Positions 15,754 through 25,011 are shown, counted from the first letter of the stretch. The stretch: 64,000 nucleotides of DNA from Citrobacter amalonaticus Y19 (GCF_000981805.1 NZ_CP011132.1:1488001-1552000); one strand, 5' to 3'. Translations and numbers: made by a program. Notes: a model not told the origin generated them from the sequence alone.

Positions 15754-15846
15754 TTGCCCTGGCAAGTAGTTAGTTACGGCAGATAATATTGCCCAGGCAA
15801 CTATAAGTCAAACGAATGGATTTACCGATCACACGAATTGCTAAAA
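15754..15846 (-). promoter_or_regulatory. marRAB promoter, MarR sites I and II, and marbox
   Basis: On the minus strand -35 TTGACT (15806-15811) and -10 TATTAT (15783-15788) are spaced by 17 bp. MarR site I, TTGCCTGGGCAA (15789-15800), lies between them. Site II, TTGCCAGGGCAA (15754-15765), lies in the leader before marR. A marbox-like 20-mer at 15827-15846 (TTTTAGCAATTCGTGTGATC on the minus strand) is at the E. coli position for MarA/SoxS/Rob activation. Organisation is the same as E. coli marO. Confidence 0.9.
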
Positions 15847-16007
15847 GCGAAAAGCCGCGCTTCACGTCACACTTTATTTAGTTAATGATAATTACCGGTT
15901 ATGTTTAAAACCGATAACGAATCCTTACAGCGTCAGAATGGCTAACGTCATGGTTTTCCACTTATACTTGCCGCTAATACATGAGTGAAACAGGAATGAC
16001 GGCCAAT

Positions 16008-16670
16008 ATGATGGATTTGTTTAAAGCAATAGGGCTGGGGCTGGTGGTGATTCTCCCTCTGGCGAATCCGCTGACGACCGTCGCGCTGTTCCTCGGTCTT
16101 GCCGGGAACATGAACAGCGCAGAACGTAACCACCAGTCGCTAATGGCTTCGGTTTACGTGTTCGCCATTATGATGGTGGCCTATTATGCGGGCCAACTGG
16201 TGATGAATACCTTCGGCATCTCCATTCCGGGTCTGCGCATCGCCGGGGGCTTAATTGTGGCGTTTATCGGTTTCCGCATGCTGTTTCCGCAGCAAAAAGC
16301 GCATGACTCGCCTGAGGCGCGGAGTAAGTCGGAAGAACTGGAAGACGAACCGACCGCCAATATTGCCTTTGTGCCGCTGGCGATGCCAAGTACGGCGGGG
16401 CCGGGAACCATTGCGATGATTATCAGCTCCGCCTCAACGGTGCGTCACGGCGCGGATTTTCCTGCCTGGGTGATTACCGTCGCGCCGCCGATCATTTTTG
16501 TGCTGGTGGCGGTGATCCTGTGGGGATGCTTACGCAGTTCCGGGGCGATTATGCGTCTGGTGGGCAAGGGCGGTATTGAAGCCATTTCCCGCCTGATGGG
16601 CTTCCTGCTGGTTTGTATGGGCGTGCAGTTTATTATTAACGGCGTGCTGGAAATTATTAAAACCTACTGA
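16008..16670 (+). CDS. marC: MarC family membrane protein
   Basis: The protein of about 220 residues has six hydrophobic segments and matches E. coli MarC throughout (MDLFKAIGLGLVVILPLANP near the start, LEIIKTY at the end). It is divergent from marRAB. Despite its name, E. coli MarC has no proven role in resistance and its transport substrate is unknown. The frame is open to an ATG at 15981. I use the ATG-ATG at 16008 because the known orthologue begins there, but no start has a convincing ribosome site. Confidence 0.9.
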   Translation: MMDLFKAIGLGLVVILPLANPLTTVALFLGLAGNMNSAERNHQSLMASVYVFAIMMVAYYAGQLVMNTFGISIPGLRIAGGLIVAFIGFRMLFPQQKAHDSPEARSKSEELEDEPTANIAFVPLAMPSTAGPGTIAMIISSASTVRHGADFPAWVITVAPPIIFVLVAVILWGCLRSSGAIMRLVGKGGIEAISRLMGFLLVCMGVQFIINGVLEIIKTY

Positions 16671-16697
16671 AAAAAAGCCCGGTCGTCATGACCGGGC
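16670..16697. terminator. Bidirectional terminator between marC and sotB
   Basis: GCCCGGTC (16677-16684) and GACCGGGC (16690-16697) form a perfect 8-bp stem. On the minus strand it is followed by a run of T residues (A-run 16671-16676), so it is strongest for sotB. Confidence 0.75.
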
Positions 16698-16703
16698 CAT
16701 CTG

Positions 16704-17900
16704 TCAGGAATGCTGTGGCTGCTCTTCCAGCGAGACCGGCCATTTACGAAAGATAATCACCGACCAGATAAGCGCGGCAAGCGCCGGAATGGCGCCCACG
16801 TAGCCAATGGTTGACATCGACCAGTGCAGGCTCACCTGATTGCCCACCAACGCGCCCGCGCCAATACCAATATTGAAAATGCCGGAGAACAGCGCCATCG
16901 CCACATCCGTGGCGTCCGGGGCCAGCGCCAGCACTTTAACCTGCATCCCGAGGCCAATGACCATAATGGCAATCCCCCAGAATATACTCAGGACAGCCAG
17001 ATGAGATTCACTGTCGGCGGCTGGTAACAGCAGCACCAGACAGGCCAGCAGCAGCGCAATGGCAACGGTAATGAGCGCCGACGCGTGGCGATTGCCGAGC
17101 TTACCAAAGATAACGCTGCCGATAATGCCCGCGCCGCCCAGCACCAGTAACAGGATGGTGGCGAAATTCGCGCTCAGTCCGGCAACGGTCTGCACAAACG
17201 GTTCGATATAGCTGTACGCGGTGTAGTGCGCCGTCACCACCACCACCGTCAACAGGTAGAGGCTCATCAGCGCCGGACGACGGAACAGCAGCGGCAGACT
17301 TTTCAGCGAGCCGGAGTGTTCACTTGGCAATTTCGGCAGCAGTTTGATCAGGCAAATCAGGGTAATTAACGCCCCCATCCCGATAGCGAAGAACGTGGTT
17401 CGCCAGCCAAAATACTGACCGACAATACGCCCGAGCGGTAAGCCCAGCACCATCGCCAGCGCCGTGCCGGTAGCCAGCAAACTTAATGCCTGAGCGCGTT
17501 TGCCTGCCGGGGCGAGGCGGATTGCCAGTGAGGCGGTAATCGACCAGAAGATCGCATGCGCAAAGGCAATCCCGATACGGCTTATCACCAGCACGGTGAA
17601 GTTCCATGCCAGGAAAGAGAGCACATGGCTGGCGATGAACAGAACAAACAGGCAAATCAGCAGTTTGCGTCGCTCAACCTGGCTGGTCAGCAGCATGAAC
17701 GGCAGGGACATCAGCGCGACAACCCAGGCGTAGATCGTCAGCATGATCCCGACCTGCGCGGTCTGCATATTAAAACTTTGCGCGATGTCGGAAAGCAGGC
17801 CCACAGGGACAAATTCGGTGGTATTGAAAATAAACGCAGCAATAGCCAGCGTAACGACCCGTAACCACGCGACCTTGCGGGAAACCGTTTGAGTTGTCAT
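16704..17900 (-). CDS. sotB: Sugar efflux transporter SotB (YdeA)
   Basis: The 398-residue MFS drug:H+ antiporter-1 family protein has twelve membrane segments and closely matches E. coli SotB/YdeA (396 aa). NTTEFVPVGLLSDIAQSF in and after helix 1 is typical. E. coli SotB exports arabinose and IPTG-like sugars. It is convergent with marC, as in E. coli. The gene yneK, present between sotB and yneJ in E. coli K-12, is absent here; only 93 bp separate the two genes. Confidence 0.93.
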   Translation of the reverse strand: MTTQTVSRKVAWLRVVTLAIAAFIFNTTEFVPVGLLSDIAQSFNMQTAQVGIMLTIYAWVVALMSLPFMLLTSQVERRKLLICLFVLFIASHVLSFLAWNFTVLVISRIGIAFAHAIFWSITASLAIRLAPAGKRAQALSLLATGTALAMVLGLPLGRIVGQYFGWRTTFFAIGMGALITLICLIKLLPKLPSEHSGSLKSLPLLFRRPALMSLYLLTVVVVTAHYTAYSYIEPFVQTVAGLSANFATILLLVLGGAGIIGSVIFGKLGNRHASALITVAIALLLACLVLLLPAADSESHLAVLSIFWGIAIMVIGLGMQVKVLALAPDATDVAMALFSGIFNIGIGAGALVGNQVSLHWSMSTIGYVGAIPALAALIWSVIIFRKWPVSLEEQPQHS

Positions 17901-17993
17901 AAAAATGAATCGGTTCGTTGCGAAAAAGGAGAGAAGGGGATCTTAAAACGTTTGCGGATGAAAAGACAATCGTTTTGTGATTCAGATCTCGTT

Positions 17994-18854
17994 TTAGCGC
18001 TGTTCTGTCAACAGCTCAATGAACGCTTCCAGTTGGCGCATCATCGCACCGCGTCGCCAGACCAGCCATGTGGTCAGCCAGCGCCAGTTCCCGGCCAATG
18101 GCCAGGCTTCGACCTGCTGATGTCCGGGCATACTTTCCAGCATCGAGCGGGGGATCAGCGCGATACCGGCTCCGGCAATCACACAGGCCAGCATGCCGTG
18201 ATAGGACTCCATTTCGTGGATCGTGCCCGGCATCGCCCGATCGGCATGAAACCAGCTTTCGAAATGGCGGCGATAGGAGCAGTTGGCGCGAAAGGCGTAA
18301 ATATTGCTGCCGTTGACCTCGCTGGCGCGCGTCACCGGCGCATGCCCGTGTGGCGTGACCACCATCATCTCTTCCTGGTACACCGGCATTCCTTCAAGAC
18401 CAGGATGGGTAATCGGCCCGTCAACAAACGCGGCGTTGAGATGACCGTCAAGCACGCCGTCCAGCATAGTGCCAGAAGGGCCGGTCGCCAGGGAGAACTG
18501 GATTTTGGGGTAGCGTTGATTGTAGCGGGCAAGCGTGGCCGGAATGCGCACGGCGGCGGTGCTCTCCAGCGCGCCCAGCGAAAATAGCCCCTGGGGTTCA
18601 TCGCCGGCAACGACCATCCGCGCCTCGTCAACCAGCGCGAGGATCTGCTGACTGTAGCGCAGAAAGTTGTGCCCGGCCGGGGAAAGGCGAAGGCGCTGGT
18701 TCTCGCGAATAAACAGATCGACGCCGAGGTCAGTCTCCAGTTGGCGAATACGGGTAGTGAGATTGGAAGGGACACGATGCACCTTCGCCGCGGCCTGGGT
18801 GATGCTGCCCGTTTCGGCAACCGCGTTAAACATCTCCAGTTGGGTCAGATCCAT
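17994..18854 (-). CDS. yneJ: LysR-type regulator PtrR (YneJ)
   Basis: The 286-residue LysR family protein has an N-terminal winged HTH (LEMFNAVAETGSITQAAAK), a linker helix, and a C-terminal effector domain from about residue 90. It matches E. coli YneJ/PtrR, which regulates the divergent sad (yneI) gene and putrescine/GABA utilisation. Divergence from sad is preserved here, and a 25-bp dyad lies between them. Confidence 0.9.
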   Translation of the reverse strand: MDLTQLEMFNAVAETGSITQAAAKVHRVPSNLTTRIRQLETDLGVDLFIRENQRLRLSPAGHNFLRYSQQILALVDEARMVVAGDEPQGLFSLGALESTAAVRIPATLARYNQRYPKIQFSLATGPSGTMLDGVLDGHLNAAFVDGPITHPGLEGMPVYQEEMMVVTPHGHAPVTRASEVNGSNIYAFRANCSYRRHFESWFHADRAMPGTIHEMESYHGMLACVIAGAGIALIPRSMLESMPGHQQVEAWPLAGNWRWLTTWLVWRRGAMMRQLEAFIELLTEQR

Positions 18855-18869
18855 GGCATTCTCTCATCG

Positions 18870-18894
18870 TGAATAGTTTCATCAATATTATTCA
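18870..18894. promoter_or_regulatory. Dyad between yneJ and sad
   Basis: TGAATA (18870-18875) and TATTCA (18889-18894) form an inverted repeat with a 13-bp spacer in the 99-bp divergent region. LysR proteins bind interrupted dyads in such positions, so it is a candidate PtrR site. Confidence 0.4.
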
Positions 18895-18953
18895 TTTTTC
18901 GGAAAGAGTAAACGCGTCCATGATGATGACATCAAGAACGACGGAGAGACTGT

Positions 18954-20342
18954 ATGACGATTTCATCGGCAACCCATGCCATTTCCATCAACCCGCACAA
19001 TGGCGAACATCTTTCGGCGCTGCCGTGGTCTACGGCTCAGGACATCGAGCAGGCGCTACAGCTTGCTGCGACGGGATTGCGCGGCTGGAAACAGACAACG
19101 GTAGCGCACCGGGCGCAGAAGTTACGCGACATCGGCCAGGCTTTACGCGCGCGTGGCGAAGAGATGGCGCAGTGTATTACCCGCGAGATGGGCAAACCCA
19201 TCAAACAGGCGCGTGCGGAGGTCGCCAAATCGGCGGCGCTGTGTGACTGGTATGCGGAACACGGTCCGGCGATGCTGACCGCCGAACCGACACAGGTGGA
19301 AAACCATCAGGCAGTGATTGAGTATCGTCCCTTAGGCACTATTCTGGCGGTGATGCCGTGGAACTTTCCGCTGTGGCAGGTGCTGCGCGGAGCGGTGCCG
19401 ATTTTACTGGCCGGGAATGGGTACCTGCTTAAGCCGGCTCCCAACGTCACCGGCTGCGCGCAGGTCATAAGCCAGGTTTTTGCCGATGCGGCGATCCCCG
19501 CTGGCGTTTACGGCTGGCTGAATGCGGATAATCAGGGTGTCAGTACGCTGATTCAGGATCCGCGCATTGCGGCCGTGACGGTGACCGGCAGCGTGCGAGC
19601 CGGGGCGGCCATTGGCGCTCAGGCCGGCGCGGCGCTGAAAAAATGCGTGCTGGAGTTGGGCGGTTCCGATCCGTTTATTGTGCTTAACGATGCCGATCTG
19701 GATCTGGCGGTGCAGGCGGCAGTGGCCGGACGCTATCAGAATAGCGGACAGGTTTGCGCTGCGGCGAAACGCTTTATCCTCGAAGAGGGGATCGCTGAGC
19801 GCTTTATCGAGCGCTTTGTGGCGGCAGCGGGTGCGCTGAAGCAGGGCGATCCGCTGGCGGAGGAGACTGAACTCGGCCCCATGGCGCGTGCCGACCTGCG
19901 TGATGAATTGCATCAGCAGGTGCTGGCTACGATCGCCGAAGGCGCTCAGCTAGTGCTTGGCGGCGAGAAGCCATCCGCTGAGGGGAACTATTATCCGGCC
20001 ACCGTGCTGACGAATGTGACCCCGGAGATGACGGCGTTTCGCGAAGAACTTTTCGGGCCGGTTGCGGCAATCGGCGTGGCGAAGAGTGCTGAACACGCGC
20101 TGGAACTGGCAAACTGCAGTGATTTTGGTCTCTCTGCAACCGTCTTTACCGCCGATGACGCCCGCGCACAGGAGATGGCCGCGCGTCTGGAATGCGGCGG
20201 TGTCTTTATCAACGGCTTTAGCGCCAGTGATGCCAGGGTGGCCTTTGGCGGCGTGAAGAAGAGCGGTTTTGGTCGCGAACTCTCGCACTTTGGTCTGCAC
20301 GAGTTTTGTAATGCGCAGACCGTCTGGAAGAACCGACGCTGA
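18954..20342 (+). CDS. sad: Succinate semialdehyde dehydrogenase Sad (YneI)
   Basis: The 462-residue aldehyde dehydrogenase has a catalytic Cys268 in NSGQVCAAAKR, the general base Glu234 in LELGGSDPF, and the substrate-anchoring MPWNFPLWQV motif near residue 135. It matches E. coli Sad/YneI, which oxidises succinate semialdehyde to succinate with NAD(P)+ in GABA/putrescine breakdown. GGAGAG lies before ATG. Divergent yneJ/ptrR is the probable regulator. Confidence 0.94.
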   Translation: MTISSATHAISINPHNGEHLSALPWSTAQDIEQALQLAATGLRGWKQTTVAHRAQKLRDIGQALRARGEEMAQCITREMGKPIKQARAEVAKSAALCDWYAEHGPAMLTAEPTQVENHQAVIEYRPLGTILAVMPWNFPLWQVLRGAVPILLAGNGYLLKPAPNVTGCAQVISQVFADAAIPAGVYGWLNADNQGVSTLIQDPRIAAVTVTGSVRAGAAIGAQAGAALKKCVLELGGSDPFIVLNDADLDLAVQAAVAGRYQNSGQVCAAAKRFILEEGIAERFIERFVAAAGALKQGDPLAEETELGPMARADLRDELHQQVLATIAEGAQLVLGGEKPSAEGNYYPATVLTNVTPEMTAFREELFGPVAAIGVAKSAEHALELANCSDFGLSATVFTADDARAQEMAARLECGGVFINGFSASDARVAFGGVKKSGFGRELSHFGLHEFCNAQTVWKNRR

Positions 20343-20349
20343 TCTTTCT

Positions 20350-20367
20350 GACGCCCTGCGGGGCGTC
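20350..20367 (+). terminator. Terminator after sad
   Basis: GACGCCC-TGCG-GGGCGTC is a 7-bp perfect stem with a tetraloop, 8 nt after the sad stop and followed by TTGTCAC. It is a plausible transcription end. Confidence 0.6.
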
Positions 20368-20443
20368 TTGTCACATTTCTGCCATAGTTTTGTCATTTAC
20401 GCTTCGTAGACTCGCGATTAACGTGTTGATACTGAAGAATATT

Positions 20444-22033
20444 ATGAACTTAACTCAAACTTTACGTCGCCTGGCGCGCCGTTTTTTACCCCAGCAGTTT
20501 GGCCTGTTGACCGGGATTTTTTGCATCATTGCGCTGTTTTCCGTGCTGCAACTGACCTCGTCGCTGATGCTGTCGATTTCCGTCAGTCAGGCCCGGGAAA
20601 ATGAACAGCGTAACCAACTGGCGCTGCGTCAGCAGACAAAAGTTGAAGAGGCGCGGATTGCGCTACTGACAGCCAGCGATCTGCTCAACCGGGCGGGGGT
20701 CTACTTTATGCAGGACGCGGCCACGGGTTCTGAAGGAAGCTGGCAGCCGCTGATCGACGAAGCCCAGCAGGCGTTAACCCAGTCGACAACCGCCTGGCAG
20801 GCGTGGCGTGAGATGAGCCCGCAGGCGGACGACGGGCTTGTCGACAGCTATCAGCGCTTCAGCGACGGCATCCAGGAACAGGTGACAGGGTTAAGCAAGA
20901 CGCAGTCGATTGATGCGTTCTTCGCCGTGCCCATTCAGGCGTTTCAGGCCGATTTCAATGATAACTATGCCAGAGTGCAAAAGGTCACCGCGCAGGCGCG
21001 GGAAAGCGGACGACAGCAGTTGCTGGATCGCCTGCTGGATCTCCAACATCTGTTCTTGTTACTGCCAGTGATGCTGCTGGCTACGGCGGTCGCGGTCTGG
21101 TGGGGAATGTCGCGCTGGGTCATTTCTCCGCTGCGTCGGCTGATAGCGCACATTGATATTCTGGCGGCAGGCGATCTTTCACAACCGCTTCCTGCGGTGC
21201 CTGTGGCTAACCGGGAAGTGTCGCAGCTCCAGGTGCGTATCGGTTCGATGCAGCAGGGACTGCGCGAGTTAGTCCTGCAGGTCAGCGAAGCGACCACGGC
21301 GATGGCCGACAATATTGAAAAGCTGGCGCAGAATAATACGCGGCTGTATCAGCAGTCCGCAAAGCAGAACGAGGAGCTGAATAACGTCACCTCACATATT
21401 TCTGTGCTGGAAACGCACGTTGAAGACAACAGCGGATTTGCCCAACTGGCGAATCAGCGTGCGGAAGAAGCCCGTGCCATTGCGGCTGGCGGTGACAGAA
21501 TGATGGATACCGTGAATCGTTCGATGCAGGCGATCGTGACGCGCTCGGCAGAGATGCGCGGGATTATTGCGCTGATCGATAACGTCGCCTTTCAGACCAA
21601 CATCCTGGCGCTGAACGCGGCCATTGAAGCCGCCCATGCCGGTGAGCAGGGACGCGGCTTTGCGGTGGTGGCAAAAGAGGTAGGACTGCTGGCGCGTAAG
21701 AGCAGTCAGTCTACGCAGGATATTCAGGCGCTGATCTATCATTCATTGCAGGGAATAGAAGAAGGGTCGAGCGCGGTGACGCATCTGGAAGAAAATCTGC
21801 AACAGGTGATCGCGCTGGTGGAGAATCTGGGCGCCTCGCTGAATGATATCTCAGCCGCAACGCTGCATCAGGGAACCCGGATCCATCAAATGACACGCCA
21901 GTTGCAGGCGCTGAATCTGGTTGCCCGCGATACCCGCGAACTGGTGGATATGGCATCCGCCTCCTCTCAGCAGTTGCATCATGAATCGCATCAGTTGATT
22001 CACGCCGTGGCGAGATTCCGTCTTCCGGCCTGA
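20444..22033 (+). CDS. Methyl-accepting chemotaxis protein
   Basis: The 529-residue protein has TM1 (about 19-40), a periplasmic four-helix-type sensor domain (about 41-195), TM2 (about 200-220), HAMP, and a signalling hairpin whose tip includes AFQTNILALNAAIEAAHAGE (about 382-402). Architecture is that of Tar/Tsr transducers. The C-terminus ends RFRLPA with no NWETF-like CheR/CheB tether, so adaptation must depend on other receptors. The Tar arginine ligand motif is not evident, so the ligand is unknown. An open TTG at 20390 exists, but ATG at 20444 puts the N-terminus in normal register. It sits between sad and glsB, which are adjacent in E. coli. Confidence 0.85.
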   Translation: MNLTQTLRRLARRFLPQQFGLLTGIFCIIALFSVLQLTSSLMLSISVSQARENEQRNQLALRQQTKVEEARIALLTASDLLNRAGVYFMQDAATGSEGSWQPLIDEAQQALTQSTTAWQAWREMSPQADDGLVDSYQRFSDGIQEQVTGLSKTQSIDAFFAVPIQAFQADFNDNYARVQKVTAQARESGRQQLLDRLLDLQHLFLLLPVMLLATAVAVWWGMSRWVISPLRRLIAHIDILAAGDLSQPLPAVPVANREVSQLQVRIGSMQQGLRELVLQVSEATTAMADNIEKLAQNNTRLYQQSAKQNEELNNVTSHISVLETHVEDNSGFAQLANQRAEEARAIAAGGDRMMDTVNRSMQAIVTRSAEMRGIIALIDNVAFQTNILALNAAIEAAHAGEQGRGFAVVAKEVGLLARKSSQSTQDIQALIYHSLQGIEEGSSAVTHLEENLQQVIALVENLGASLNDISAATLHQGTRIHQMTRQLQALNLVARDTRELVDMASASSQQLHHESHQLIHAVARFRLPA

Positions 22034-22096
22034 CGTGAGGTATTTAGCTCTGCTATACTCGCAGCCCATTTCAGACCGGCAGGCAAGGAGTGTGGT

Positions 22097-23023
22097 GTGG
22101 CAATCACCCTGGACAATTCAATTTTAGAGACCATTCTGGCGGAAGTTCGCCCGCTGATTGGTCAGGGCAAGGTCGCGGATTATATTCCTGCGCTTGCTTC
22201 GGTTGAGGGTTCCCGGCTGGGTATTGCGATTTGCACCGTGGAGGGACAACTCTGGCATGCCGGGGATGCGACAGAACGCTTTTCCATTCAGTCAATTTCG
22301 AAGGTGCTCAGTCTGGTAGTGGCGATGCGCCACTATTCTGAGGATGAGATCTGGCAACGGGTGGGGAAGGATCCGTCCGGTTCACCGTTTAATTCGCTGG
22401 TGCAGTTAGAAATGGAACAGGGCATTCCGCGCAATCCGTTTATTAATGCCGGGGCGCTGGTTGTCTGCGATATGTTGCAGGGACGACTCAGCGCACCGCG
22501 TCAGCGTATGCTGGAAGTCGTGCGCGCGCTGAGCGGCGTGACCGATATCGCGTATGATGCGGTGGTGGCCCGTTCGGAGTTCGAACATTCCGCCCGCAAT
22601 GCCGCCATCGCCTGGCTGATGAAATCCTTCGGCAATTTTCACCATGACGTCACGACGGTCCTGCAAAACTATTTTCATTACTGCGCGCTGAAAATGAGCT
22701 GTGTGGAACTGGCGAAGACATTTGTCTTTCTCGCGAACCAGGGAAAAGCCTTTCATCTTGATGAGCCCGTGGTGACGCCGATGCAGGCGCGACAGATCAA
22801 TGCGCTGATGGCGACCAGCGGAATGTATCAGAACGCCGGAGAATTTGCGTGGCGTGTTGGCTTACCTGCGAAGTCGGGCGTTGGTGGGGGGATTGTGGCT
22901 ATTGTGCCGCATGAGATGGCGATCGCCGTCTGGAGCCCGGAACTGGACTCCACCGGCAATTCGCTGGCAGGTATTGCGGTTCTGGAACAACTCACCCAAC
23001 GACTGGGACGCTCAGTGTACTGA
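22097..23023 (+). CDS. glsB: Glutaminase B (GlsB, YneH)
   Basis: The 308-residue protein is the same length as E. coli GlsB, with the serine nucleophile S-x-x-K in SIQSISK and conserved NPFINAGALVV and VGLPAKSGVGGG segments. It hydrolyses glutamine to glutamate and ammonia at neutral pH, without the acid activation of GlsA. GTG start at 22097 follows AAGGAG. Its stop overlaps the yneG start (TGATG). Confidence 0.95.
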   Translation: MAITLDNSILETILAEVRPLIGQGKVADYIPALASVEGSRLGIAICTVEGQLWHAGDATERFSIQSISKVLSLVVAMRHYSEDEIWQRVGKDPSGSPFNSLVQLEMEQGIPRNPFINAGALVVCDMLQGRLSAPRQRMLEVVRALSGVTDIAYDAVVARSEFEHSARNAAIAWLMKSFGNFHHDVTTVLQNYFHYCALKMSCVELAKTFVFLANQGKAFHLDEPVVTPMQARQINALMATSGMYQNAGEFAWRVGLPAKSGVGGGIVAIVPHEMAIAVWSPELDSTGNSLAGIAVLEQLTQRLGRSVY

Positions 23024-23385
23024 TGAACACGTTTGATCCGCTTTTTGCCCGTCTGTCGCGCTCGCCGTTTCGCTCCCGCTTTCGTCTGGGAACGAAAGAG
23101 AAACAGTATTGCTGGGATAAAGGTGCTGAGGTTATCGACAGGCATGCTGCGGATTTTGTGGCAAAACGGCTTGCTCCGGCGTTACCTGTTAATGACGGCA
23201 AGCAAACACCGATGCGCGGTCATCCGGTGTTTATCGCCCAGCATGCCACGGCAACCTGCTGTCGCGGTTGTCTTGCTAAGTGGCATAACATTGCGCAGGG
23301 ACAGCCGTTGAGCGAGGCACAGCAACAATACGTGGTCGCCGTTATCCATCACTGGTTAGTTATCCAGATGAATAAACAGCAATAA
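23023..23385 (+). CDS. yneG: DUF4186 family protein YneG
   Basis: The 120-residue protein corresponds in size and position to E. coli YneG. It has a basic N-terminus (LFARLSRSPFRSRFRLG), a conserved cysteine/histidine patch HATATCCRGCLAKWHNI that could bind metal, and a hydrophilic tail. Function is unknown. Coupling to glsB by TGATG suggests co-expression. Confidence 0.85.
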   Translation: MNTFDPLFARLSRSPFRSRFRLGTKEKQYCWDKGAEVIDRHAADFVAKRLAPALPVNDGKQTPMRGHPVFIAQHATATCCRGCLAKWHNIAQGQPLSEAQQQYVVAVIHHWLVIQMNKQQ

Positions 23386-23488
23386 TTAAAGGGTTACATC
23401 CCTCCTGAAAATACCCATTTAATAATTAAGGTTAACGATTGCTGCGTTTAACAAAATAACAGGGTAACGCGGCGGGAGATGACTATCT

Positions 23489-23559
23489 TTGAGAATAATT
23501 CATGCTATTCTCTTAAATAATATAATCATTACCCAGAGATAATTGCCAACGGCAATTAT
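23489..23559 (+). promoter_or_regulatory. dgcF promoter, dyad and start-adjacent hairpin
   Basis: A perfect -10 TATAAT is at 23521-23526. Upstream is a 22-bp dyad GAGAATA-N8-TATTCTC (23491-23512) at about -22 to -42. A perfect 9-bp inverted repeat, ATAATTGCC-AAC-GGCAATTAT (23539-23559), ends on the base before the start codon. No Shine-Dalgarno sequence is visible outside it. The remaining bases of 23386-23488 show nothing recognisable. Confidence 0.5.
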
Positions 23560-25011
23560 ATGGATAGATATTTAATGCACGCACTCCACATTCCACCTTT
23601 CCGGTTGTTTCTGGAAGGTCATCCACTGCGTAATGCCAGCGCTATTTTTGCTTTAACGACACTGTTCTACTTTATTGGTGCGGAACTGCGTCTGGTGCAT
23701 GAGCTTTCTCTGTTCTGGCCGCTAAACGGCGTGATCGCCGGGGTTTTTGCCCGTTATGTCTGGCTTAATAAACTGCATTATTATGCCGTCAGCTACGTTG
23801 CAATGCTGGGGTATGATGCGATCACCACCGAGTGGGGCTGGGTGTCGCTTGTCATTAATCTCTCTAACATGGTTTTTATCGTGGTTGTCGCCCAACTGGT
23901 TATCCGCGATAAACGACTGGGGAAAAATAAATATGAGCCCATCAGTGCCTTACGCTTATTTAATTACTGTCTGATTGCGGCACTGCTCTGCGCAATATTG
24001 GGGGCGCTGGGGTCTGTTGGCATCGACCGACTTTCATTCTGGCCGCTGGTTGCAGACTGGTTTAGCGAGCAGTTCTCGACTGGCGTGCTGATTGTGCCCT
24101 GCATGTTGACGCTGGGGATTCCCGGTGCGGTAAAACGCTTTAAACCAGAACAACTGATGCCAGTGGTGGCGCTAATTATCTCGGTACTGGCATCGGTCAT
24201 TATTGGCGGCGCCGGGAGTCTGGCGTTTCCGTTGCCGGCGCTTATCTGGTGTGCGGTGCGTTATACCCCACAGGTCACCTGTCTGCTGACCTTTCTTACC
24301 GGTGCCGTTGAAATTGTGCTGGTGGCAAATTCGATTATAAATATCGCGGTGGAGTCGCCGTTGTCTACGCCGCAGATGTTCTCAGCACGACTGGGCATTG
24401 CCACGATGGCGATTTGTCCGATTATGGTTTCGGTCAGCGTAGCGGCGATTAATTCCTTGATGAAGCAGGTTTCCCTGCGCGCCGATTTCGATTTTCTCAC
24501 TCAGGTCTATTCCCGTTCCGGACTTTATGAAGCGCTGAAGCGTCAGGAATATCCGCGTTCGCAGCATATTACCGTCATGCTGCTGGATATCGACTATTTC
24601 AAGAACATTAATGACAACTTCGGCCATGAATGCGGCGATCTGGTGCTCAGCGTGTTTGCTCAGCGCATTCAACAGATTGTCGGTGACCGGGGACTGGTGG
24701 CGCGTATGGGAGGGGAAGAATTTGTCGTCGTGGTCCCTTCGACGCATCCCGAGGAGGGAATGCTGCTGGCGGAAAACATCCGTAAAGCGGTCGCGCAGCA
24801 ACCCTTCACCTGGAACCAGCAGAACATCTATTTGACGGTGAGCATTGGCCTCGGGAATGGCAGTATCGGCCCCCATTTGCTGACGGACGTATTCAATAAA
24901 TTGATGGTCGAAGCGGACGAGTGTCTTTACCGTTCGAAGAACGAAGGGCGTAATCGTACCAGCGCCCGCCGGACGGGCAGTGCCGTCTTCACCGAAAGCG
25001 ATCTGGCATAA
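23560..25011 (+). CDS. dgcF: MASE1-GGDEF diguanylate cyclase DgcF (YneF), full length
   Basis: The 483-residue protein has an N-terminal MASE1-type membrane sensor with about eight hydrophobic segments (about 25-305) and a C-terminal GGDEF domain (about 315-475). The active-site motif is GGEEF at 384-388. LDIDYFKNINDNFGHECGD carries the metal and guanine-binding residues, so it should make c-di-GMP. The RxxD inhibitory site is replaced by RGLV, so product inhibition is probably lost. E. coli K-12 YneF is annotated much shorter (about 315 aa, as I recall), so this is a full-length form. ATG at 23560 or 23575 could be used. Confidence 0.9.
   Translation: MDRYLMHALHIPPFRLFLEGHPLRNASAIFALTTLFYFIGAELRLVHELSLFWPLNGVIAGVFARYVWLNKLHYYAVSYVAMLGYDAITTEWGWVSLVINLSNMVFIVVVAQLVIRDKRLGKNKYEPISALRLFNYCLIAALLCAILGALGSVGIDRLSFWPLVADWFSEQFSTGVLIVPCMLTLGIPGAVKRFKPEQLMPVVALIISVLASVIIGGAGSLAFPLPALIWCAVRYTPQVTCLLTFLTGAVEIVLVANSIINIAVESPLSTPQMFSARLGIATMAICPIMVSVSVAAINSLMKQVSLRADFDFLTQVYSRSGLYEALKRQEYPRSQHITVMLLDIDYFKNINDNFGHECGDLVLSVFAQRIQQIVGDRGLVARMGGEEFVVVVPSTHPEEGMLLAENIRKAVAQQPFTWNQQNIYLTVSIGLGNGSIGPHLLTDVFNKLMVEADECLYRSKNEGRNRTSARRTGSAVFTESDLA

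Noticed and set aside
20390..20443. N-terminal extension of the chemoreceptor from TTG at 20390
   Set aside because: It adds a stretch not expected before TM1 and lacks a ribosome site; ATG at 20444 fits the family.
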